NCBI RefSeq assembly: GCF_001708185.1
Contig: NZ_MDDN01000002.1
Span: 124,001-188,000 of the forward strand
DNA: 64,000 nucleotides
Direction: 5' to 3'
DNA from: Lysinibacillus xylanilyticus
GTDB lineage: Bacteria; Bacillota; Bacilli; Bacillales_A; Planococcaceae
Position 1 is the stretch's first letter; every line of letters starts with the position of its first letter. The notes beneath the pieces were generated by a model that searched no databases, had not been told where the DNA came from, and saw only the letters and a list, made by a program, of their open reading frames with translations. Shown here piece after piece: positions 58,014 through 64,000 of this stretch. Made by a program: the position numbers and the translations under genes.

Positions 58014-58034
58014 CGTTTGCCCTCTCCTTTTATG

Positions 58035-58508
58035 TTAAGTTAACTGCGGTGCAGCGATCTGGCCATATTTTCCTGCAAAGAATGTCAGAGGATTTCCTTC
58101 ACGAAGGACAATATCTTCTACTTCTCCAAGGAACAGCGTATGGTCACCAGCTACTTGCTTTCCATATACATTACATACAATGTTAGCCAGTGCATCCTTT
58201 ACTACAGAGATTTCGTTTAGCTGATCAAATTCTGTTTCACGCTTTTCTTTGATCTGGCCAGCGAATAACATCGAAACTTCTTGCTGATCTTCCGATAAAA
58301 TATTCACCGCAAATTTACCGGAGCGGTTAATTTTATCCAACATCTTTGCATTTTCTTTAATCGATATTAGTACGAGTTTCGGGTTTAGCGACACTGACAT
58401 GAAGGCATTTGCTGTCATGCCATGAGGCTCTCCATCAATGTCCGTTGTAATAACTGTTACGCCGGTTGCAAATTTACCCATCGCATCTCGAAATGTACGA
58501 TCATCCAT
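58035..58508 (-). CDS. hpaC: 4-hydroxyphenylacetate 3-monooxygenase, flavin reductase HpaC
   Basis: A 157-residue flavin-reductase-fold protein with FRDAMGKFATGVTVITT (5-21) and GMTANAFMSVSL (28-39). It reduces flavin with NADH and passes it to HpaB. It lies 23 bases after hpaD, and GGAGG precedes the ATG. Confidence 0.88.
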   Translation of the reverse strand: MDDRTFRDAMGKFATGVTVITTDIDGEPHGMTANAFMSVSLNPKLVLISIKENAKMLDKINRSGKFAVNILSEDQQEVSMLFAGQIKEKRETEFDQLNEISVVKDALANIVCNVYGKQVAGDHTLFLGEVEDIVLREGNPLTFFAGKYGQIAAPQLT

Positions 58509-58531
58509 TGAAATTCCTCCATTCTCTTTAT

Positions 58532-59515
58532 TTAAATAACAAGTTCTGGTTTGCGCTGTGCAAGGTTTGGTGCCTTTGATTGAATTTGTTCATTCGTTTC
58601 AATATCTAAAAACGGAGATGTTTCATTAAACCAACTGTCCGGTGCTTTTGCACCCCACAATGTTTGACGACGTGGGTCATTTAAATCCCATCGAATTGGT
58701 TCGAAGTCATTGTCACTTGTTAAGTAATCTCCGTTATACAGCTCAATGCGATATCCATCTGGATCTCTTAAATACAAGAAGAACGCGTTGGATAAGCCGT
58801 GGCGTGCTGGACCTCTTTCAATGTTCTCTGAATAGCCAAGAGAAGCTAAAACATCGCAGCAGTGGATTAGAGCAAGTGGATCCGGTAGCCAGTAAGCAAA
58901 GTGATGAAGACGCGGACCATCTCCGTTCATAAAGGCTTGATCATGCACGGTCTGTTTGCGGTGGAGCCACGCAGCCCAGATACTTCCATCTTCTATAGTT
59001 GTATATTCAGAACACGCAAAGCCTAATTCGTTGATAAAAAAGTTGTAAGCTTTTTCTACATCCGGTACAGCACAGTTTACGTGGTCAATCCTCTGAATTC
59101 GTGCCCCGCTGTATAGATCGTAGCGCTGAAGTAAGCGCTCTGCTTTTTCAATCTTGCAGAAAAATTCAAGAGGCATCCCTGAAATATCATGTACATGCAG
59201 TGCACGCCCAAGAGCATGCTGAGTTCCTTCCTTAAGCCACTTTGTTTTTAAGCCTTTTGCTTGAAACAATTCAGCCAGACGGTCAAGATCTTCTTCTTTT
59301 CCTACTTTATAACCGAGTGCGTGTACCCCTAACGTCTCGGACTTTTTGAGAACCAAGCTGTGGTGTGTATGCTCTTCAAGCCCTCTTAAATAAACACAGT
59401 TGTCCTTTGTTTCTGTTTCAATCATGCCGAGCGCTTTTACATAAAAATCTTTTGAACGGTCTAAATCCTTCACATTAATAACAGTTCTGGCAATACGAAT
59501 GATATTGAAATCCAT
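58532..59515 (-). CDS. hpaD: Homoprotocatechuate 2,3-dioxygenase HpaD (extradiol type)
   Basis: A 327-residue type I extradiol dioxygenase with two VOC modules. The metal ligands are visible in the second: His145 in IDHVNCAVPD, His204/205 in RLHHFAYWLPD, and Glu258 in YRIELYNGDY. It opens the ring of 3,4-dihydroxyphenylacetate to give 5-carboxymethyl-2-hydroxymuconate semialdehyde. GGGAGAGG precedes the ATG. Confidence 0.9.
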   Translation of the reverse strand: MDFNIIRIARTVINVKDLDRSKDFYVKALGMIETETKDNCVYLRGLEEHTHHSLVLKKSETLGVHALGYKVGKEEDLDRLAELFQAKGLKTKWLKEGTQHALGRALHVHDISGMPLEFFCKIEKAERLLQRYDLYSGARIQRIDHVNCAVPDVEKAYNFFINELGFACSEYTTIEDGSIWAAWLHRKQTVHDQAFMNGDGPRLHHFAYWLPDPLALIHCCDVLASLGYSENIERGPARHGLSNAFFLYLRDPDGYRIELYNGDYLTSDNDFEPIRWDLNDPRRQTLWGAKAPDSWFNETSPFLDIETNEQIQSKAPNLAQRKPELVI

Positions 59516-59545
59516 ACTCGTCCTCTCCCTTAGTCAATTAATTAG

Positions 59546-61015
59546 TTATTTTTTAACTAACGCTTCTGATCGATTCAAAAATTCTTTTACACGATCAACA
59601 TATTCCTGTTTGTCATACCCGTTATAAAGCGTACTTGCCATTCTAACTGGATCACCGAAGAAGAAGCGCTCATAAAGTGTTTGTCGAGTACCGAATGAAC
59701 TTATACATACATCCCATGCCAAACGATAAAGTTTCACACGATCATAGGCATCCCCTGTGGCTGATTGTAAATACTTATCAAGATCCGGACGAATTTCAGA
59801 ATTGAAGTCTGATTCTGATGGAATCGCCATTAAGCCACTTGCACCCATTAATTGCATAATTTCTGTAAAGCGAGGGTAAATTTTCGGGAAGTAATGACGT
59901 GCTGCATTTAACGGTGAAAATTCAGGTGTCATAGTTCCCCATCTATCCACTTTTGCATTTGCTTCGGAAGCAACGACATATGCTTTCATCGTTTCAAGTG
60001 CAAGAATTACCTCAGAGATTTTCTCCTGTATATGTTGGTATTGGCCAATATTAATTGTCTCTGCCATTAATTGAAGAATACCAAGTACAAACTCTGTTTT
60101 CGCGATATTTTTTGATACAACTTGATGTGTCATATGAACAACTGCATTACTTTCATTGTAAGCCTGGTTACACACACTAACATCACCAAGGGCAAAGACC
60201 CGATTCCACGGAACGACAACATCATCAAACACAACAATGGTATCCATTTCTTCAAAGCGAGATCCTAGCGGATGGTCGAAATGAGACTTCCCATAATCAA
60301 AAGATTCTCGACAAATAAATTTTAAGCCCGGTGTGTTATTAGGAATAGAAAATGCAAATGCATATGGATTTTCTTCAGCTGATTGTTTTAACAAAGTAGA
60401 TGGGAATACCATGATTTCATCCGTAATACCACCTTGAGTAGCCAGTAATCTTGCCCCTTTAATAACGACCCCTTCAGATGTTTTCTCTTTAATCCGTGCT
60501 GCAATATATGGATCTGGAAGCTGTGCTGAATTTACTCCTCTATTGACTTGAGGCTGAATCAACGTATGTGTTAAAGATAAATCATTTTCACGGCAATACT
60601 CGTAGTAGTTGGCCATGTTTTCGGCATAGATGGAGTCTTGCTTTCCAAACATTTCTGCAGCTGAACCATACGCCATCATCCCGACATTAATGTAATCAGG
60701 GGAACGTCCCATCATGCCACCATTATATTTCGCCCATTCTTGCATCATTTTGCGACGTGTCACCAATTCTTCTTTTGTTTTTGGCTGAATAAAAGATGTA
60801 CCTACCCGTTCTCCAGTTGTTGGAGATACATATGTCATGTAATCCTTTTTGTCTGGATCATGTTGCAAATCGTAAAGTTCTGCCTGAGTTTTCATAACTC
60901 CTTTAAAAGCTGGATGTTCAGAAATCTTTCCTTCTACTTGTTTGCCATCAATCCATATATTTGCCTGTGCATTATCAACTCTTTTAATATATTGCTCTCC
61001 TGTTTTTGCTGGCAT
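59546..61015 (-). CDS. hpaB: 4-hydroxyphenylacetate 3-monooxygenase, oxygenase component HpaB
   Basis: A 489-residue FADH2-dependent monooxygenase of the acyl-CoA-dehydrogenase-like HpaB group, at the usual length of 480-500 residues for Gram-positive forms. Typical segments include DYMTYVSPTTGERVGTSF, NRGVNSAQLPDPYI and PWNRVFALGDVSVC. It hydroxylates 4-hydroxyphenylacetate to homoprotocatechuate with reduced flavin from HpaC. Confidence 0.92.
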   Translation of the reverse strand: MPAKTGEQYIKRVDNAQANIWIDGKQVEGKISEHPAFKGVMKTQAELYDLQHDPDKKDYMTYVSPTTGERVGTSFIQPKTKEELVTRRKMMQEWAKYNGGMMGRSPDYINVGMMAYGSAAEMFGKQDSIYAENMANYYEYCRENDLSLTHTLIQPQVNRGVNSAQLPDPYIAARIKEKTSEGVVIKGARLLATQGGITDEIMVFPSTLLKQSAEENPYAFAFSIPNNTPGLKFICRESFDYGKSHFDHPLGSRFEEMDTIVVFDDVVVPWNRVFALGDVSVCNQAYNESNAVVHMTHQVVSKNIAKTEFVLGILQLMAETINIGQYQHIQEKISEVILALETMKAYVVASEANAKVDRWGTMTPEFSPLNAARHYFPKIYPRFTEIMQLMGASGLMAIPSESDFNSEIRPDLDKYLQSATGDAYDRVKLYRLAWDVCISSFGTRQTLYERFFFGDPVRMASTLYNGYDKQEYVDRVKEFLNRSEALVKK

Positions 61016-61042
61016 TATTGTTTCCCCCTTAGAAAATAGTTT

Positions 61043-62560
61043 TTACTTCCCAAATTGCGGAATATGATGGTCACCTATAGCAACATGGACTACTTTTGGT
61101 TCTGTATAGAATTCAAAGATTGCGTAATGGCCACCCTCTCTTCCAATTCCACTATCTTTCATACCGCCAAATGGAATTCGAAGATCTCGTACGTTTTGAG
61201 CGTTTATCCAAAGCATACCTGCTTCAATAGCATCCGCCATACGATGTGCTCGTTTTAAATCTTTTGTCCATACAAAACCAGCTAGTCCGTAAGATACGTT
61301 ATTTGCCATATGAAGTACTTCTTCATCTGTTTCAAATTCGATTACGGCCATAACGGGACCAAAGATTTCTTCCTGACATACTCTCATATCATTTTTTGCA
61401 TTTAATAAAAGTGTCGGTGGGACAAAATTACCTGCCTTTACATTCTCCGGAACCACTCCCTGAACTACTTCACAACCTTCTTGTTTAGCGATTTCTATAT
61501 ATTTTTTTACTTTGTTGTAGTGACCTTTTTCAATGAGCGGACCAAGCTCAGTTGATGCATCCATTGGGTCACCGATTTTAATGTTTGCGACACGTGCTTT
61601 TAATTTTTCAACAAATTGATCTTTAATATTTTTATGCAAGAATACTCGAGAATTGGATGTGCAACGTTCCCCGTTAAAAGAGAAAATCCCCCATATTGCT
61701 GCATCTAGAGCACGTTCAAGATCTGCATCATCAAATACAATTAAAGGTGATTTCCCACCAAGCTCCATCGATGTTTTCTTTAAAGTATCCGCAGAGTTTT
61801 TAATAATAGTGGAACCTGTAGTCGTTTCACCTGTAAATGAAATCGCTTTCACATTTGGGTGAGCAACAAGAGTAGCACCTGCTGTTTCTCCAAAGCCATG
61901 AACGACATTAAAGACTCCATCCGGAACTTTAGCTTTATGAATAATTTCAGCTAATTTATTTGCAGTCAATGGTGAAAGTTCAGCTGGTTTTAGAACAACA
62001 GTATTTCCAGTTGCTAATGCAGGCGCTACTTTCCAAGTCTCTAACATGAATGGGGCATTCCATGGAGTAATTAACCCTATAACGCCTAATGGTTTATAAA
62101 CTGTATAATTAATGAATTCATCATCCATTGGATAAGATTCGCCATGCAATTTTGTCTCAACCATTCGTGCGTAGAAACGGAAATTTTCTGCAGCACGTGC
62201 GGTTTGATTTCTTGTTTGGCTAATTGGCAGACCTGTATCTAGTGATTCTAAGAATGCAATTTCTTCAATCTCCTCATCGATGAGATCTGCAATTCTATTA
62301 ATATATTTCATTCTTTCTTTCAATTTCATCTTGCCCCAAGGACCATTCTCAAAGGCTTCTTTTGCTGAAAGAACTGCTTGATTTATATCCGCTTCACGCC
62401 CCTCGGCGATATAGTTGTTTATTTCATTGGTAAATGGATTTTTATTTTCAAAAGAAGCACCTGATTTACTGTCGACAAACTGTCCATTAATATAGAGTTT
62501 TACATTTGCTACTTGCTTGTGTAAGTGATTTTTTTGAGTCTCAGTTACTTGAACCTGCAT
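61043..62560 (-). CDS. hpaE: 5-carboxymethyl-2-hydroxymuconate semialdehyde dehydrogenase HpaE
   Basis: A 505-residue NAD-dependent aldehyde dehydrogenase of the HpaE type: FTGETTTGSTII, LELGGKSPLIVF and FSFNGERCTSNSR (nucleophile Cys). It oxidises the HpaD product to 5-carboxymethyl-2-hydroxymuconate. GAGGAGTG precedes the ATG, and a 10-bp hairpin lies just upstream. Confidence 0.87.
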   Translation of the reverse strand: MQVQVTETQKNHLHKQVANVKLYINGQFVDSKSGASFENKNPFTNEINNYIAEGREADINQAVLSAKEAFENGPWGKMKLKERMKYINRIADLIDEEIEEIAFLESLDTGLPISQTRNQTARAAENFRFYARMVETKLHGESYPMDDEFINYTVYKPLGVIGLITPWNAPFMLETWKVAPALATGNTVVLKPAELSPLTANKLAEIIHKAKVPDGVFNVVHGFGETAGATLVAHPNVKAISFTGETTTGSTIIKNSADTLKKTSMELGGKSPLIVFDDADLERALDAAIWGIFSFNGERCTSNSRVFLHKNIKDQFVEKLKARVANIKIGDPMDASTELGPLIEKGHYNKVKKYIEIAKQEGCEVVQGVVPENVKAGNFVPPTLLLNAKNDMRVCQEEIFGPVMAVIEFETDEEVLHMANNVSYGLAGFVWTKDLKRAHRMADAIEAGMLWINAQNVRDLRIPFGGMKDSGIGREGGHYAIFEFYTEPKVVHVAIGDHHIPQFGK

Positions 62561-62581
62561 GTTATTACACTCCTCATCCTT

Positions 62582-62609
62582 CTCTTACTCCTGTAACAAG
62601 GAGTAAGAG
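62582..62609 (-). promoter_or_regulatory. Intra-operon hairpin between the DapA-like gene and hpaE
   Basis: CTCTTACTCC/GGAGTAAGAG perfect arms (62582-62591 with 62600-62609), with no T run behind it in the direction of transcription. It may adjust mRNA stability or set the ratio of the first gene to the rest. Confidence 0.5.
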
Positions 62610-62630
62610 AATTTTTTAGATTTTGAATGA

Positions 62631-63557
62631 TTATTTAGTTACAATCTCATTTGATAAAATTCCATATTGATTTAAAACTTCACGAATCTCGTTTTGAAGT
62701 GCCTCAGATGGTAAATCCATTGGCTTGCGTAAAACTGGCGTAATTTTACCCATCATACCCAGCGCTGCTTTTACTGGTCCAGGGTTAGTTTCTTTGAATA
62801 ACACATCATTTAATTTCATTAATTCATAATGAAGATTTAAAGCCTTTTCAGCGTCGCCTTCCTCCCAAGCATTGTGCATTTCCGCTACTTTCGCTGGTGC
62901 AACGTTTGCTGTGGCGCTAATAGAACCTTTTCCACCGATTGTTAACATTGGGTAGCAAAGAAGTTCAATTCCTGAGAATAGACTAAAATCTCTCCCACAA
63001 TTTAATAGCACACGATTGACATGTTCAAAATCTTTATTTGACTCTTTGGCACCAATAATGTTCGGGCAATCTTCAACAAGTCGAGCCATTGTTGTTACTT
63101 CCATATTCACACCTGTTCTTCCAGGTATATTATATACAAGAATTGGAATATCCACGGCATCTGCAATAGCTTTATAGTGTTTATATAATGCTTGCTGGGA
63201 AGGCTTGTTATAGTATGGAACAATGACCATCGCGGCATCTGCTCCCATTTCTTGAGCAACCTTTGTTAACCGTAGCGCTTCATTATGATTAACTGATCCC
63301 GTTGCTGGTATAAATGGAACTCGTCCGTTAATCGTTTTACTTGCTGTTTCCATCACAAGCTCTCTCTCTTCGATCGTTAGAGAACTAGGTTCTCCAGAAG
63401 TCCCGGTTACCGAAATGCCATGGCTCCCACTCTCTATTTGCCAGTTAATTAAATTTTCAAATGTCTGTAAATCTAAACCTTCATCTTCCTTGAAGGGTGT
63501 AATAACTGGTGCAATCGAACCTTTTATACTTTCTTTAGCTTTTCGAATTCTAGACAT
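62631..63557 (-). CDS. DapA/NAL-family class I aldolase, first gene of the hydroxyphenylacetate operon
   Basis: A 308-residue TIM-barrel protein with the family's catalytic features: GTSGEPSSL (52-60), PYYNKPSQ, YNIPGRTG (Tyr142, Arg147) and the Schiff-base Lys171 in IGAKESN. It is close to dihydrodipicolinate synthase. Its position at the head of the operon, and the absence of hpaH and hpaI, suggest it acts on the seven-carbon oxo-acid of the pathway. Some members of the same superfamily (NahE, PhdJ) are hydratase-aldolases that release pyruvate. A plain DapA paralog is the alternative. Confidence 0.75.
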   Translation of the reverse strand: MSRIRKAKESIKGSIAPVITPFKEDEGLDLQTFENLINWQIESGSHGISVTGTSGEPSSLTIEERELVMETASKTINGRVPFIPATGSVNHNEALRLTKVAQEMGADAAMVIVPYYNKPSQQALYKHYKAIADAVDIPILVYNIPGRTGVNMEVTTMARLVEDCPNIIGAKESNKDFEHVNRVLLNCGRDFSLFSGIELLCYPMLTIGGKGSISATANVAPAKVAEMHNAWEEGDAEKALNLHYELMKLNDVLFKETNPGPVKAALGMMGKITPVLRKPMDLPSEALQNEIREVLNQYGILSNEIVTK

Positions 63558-63689
63558 TTTATCGTCTCCTTTTCTACCTTTTCATGGAATTATTTTCAAG
63601 ATTAATGTATCATTAAGTTTGTAATATTTAAAATATTTAAAATGTTCGCAACGTATATAAAATAAATATGCTTTCTAAGGAGGATTTTC
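63558..63689. promoter_or_regulatory. Divergent promoter region of the LysR gene and hydroxyphenylacetate operon
   Basis: AT-rich, containing ATATTTAAAATATTTAAAAT (about 63627-63646), a near-palindromic stretch that could hold a LysR T-N11-A site. Promoter boxes could not be fixed with confidence. Confidence 0.4.
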
Positions 63690-64000
63690 ATGGATATAAG
63701 ACAATTGCGATACTTTACCACTATTGTTGAAGAAGGCCAAATTACTAGAGCAGCAAAAAAGTTACATATGGCCCAACCCCCCCTTAGTCAACAGCTAAAA
63801 GCGCTGGAAGAAGAGCTTAGTACTCTTTTGATAGTACGAAATGGAAAAAATCTAGAACTTACAGCAGCAGGAAAAGTGTTATATAAGAGAGCTATCAATC
63901 TTTTAAGTCAGATTGATGAAACAATTATGGAAGTGAAAGAAGTAGGGGAAGGTCTTAAGGGTACATTATCAATTGGATCTGTAAAAACATGCTTTTCTTA
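63690..64000 (+). CDS. LysR-family regulator (partial, cut by window end)
   Basis: The first 103 residues are present: a winged helix (MDIRQLRYFTTIVEEGQITRA start, then KKLHMAQPPLSQQLKALEEEL) and the start of the effector domain. AAGGAGG precedes the ATG. It is divergent from the hydroxyphenylacetate operon by 132 bases, the usual LysR control layout. The C-terminus lies outside the window. Confidence 0.88.
   Translation, partial: MDIRQLRYFTTIVEEGQITRAAKKLHMAQPPLSQQLKALEEELSTLLIVRNGKNLELTAAGKVLYKRAINLLSQIDETIMEVKEVGEGLKGTLSIGSVKTCFS

Noticed and set aside
62631-63557. Naming the first operon gene dapA or hpaI
   Set aside because: Sequence is close to DapA but context argues for a catabolic role. 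Neither name is proven, so no symbol was given.

Overview
The window looks like the chromosome of a low-GC, spore-forming Bacillaceae, most likely a Lysinibacillus. The reasons are the HrcA/CIRCE-controlled hemW-hrcA-grpE-dnaK-dnaJ-prmA-rsmE-mtaB block, spore genes (cotJABC, a YjcZ-type peptide, SPOCS-domain coat proteins), strong AGGAGG-type ribosome binding sites and many TTG/GTG starts. The genus is an inference. No rRNA, tRNA, prophage or CRISPR array was seen.

Layout. 0-9.5 kb: a Ktr-type K+ channel regulator, the cotJ operon broken up by repeat elements, a MarR/MFS efflux pair, a CPBP protease, a LytTR/DUF3021 pair, a TSUP exporter facing a LysR regulator, and deoC. 9.7-26.9 kb: the heat-shock/translation block on the minus strand, interrupted between rsmE and mtaB by about 8 kb of accessory DNA. 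That insert holds a frameshifted hydrolase, yjcZ, a HicB remnant, two paralogous SPOCS/CsxC-like spore proteins (one frameshifted) and a 746-residue protein with ten acidic 42-residue repeats. 27.4-45.3 kb: an accessory mosaic with a chromate transporter, an NrnB-like phosphoesterase, a PLP decarboxylase overlapping a chemoreceptor gene, a TetR-SDR pair with two matching operators, a YqeY-like protein, an FNT channel, GNAT genes (two decayed) and small proteins.

45.5-64 kb: a catabolic island. An aminotransferase/permease pair and an AraC regulator lie next to a 13-gene minus-strand run for 4-hydroxyphenylacetate. HpaB/HpaC hydroxylate it to homoprotocatechuate, HpaD cleaves the ring, and HpaE, HpaF and a two-gene HpaG carry the product on. 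Neither HpaH nor HpaI is present. A DapA-family aldolase heads the operon and may do both steps, and an extra aldehyde dehydrogenase could take succinate semialdehyde to succinate. The run also encodes an ActP-type symporter with its DUF485 partner and a FAD-synthetase-like protein that may supply flavin. A divergent LysR gene, cut by the window edge, probably controls it.

Repeats. A MITE-like family with about 20-bp terminal inverted repeats is scattered through the window. Its copies carry variable numbers of a 35-37 bp unit containing the mini-hairpin sequence GCGAAAGC. One copy has a 10-bp target duplication that includes the start codon of a small gene, and two copies carry a nested hairpin with compensatory base changes.
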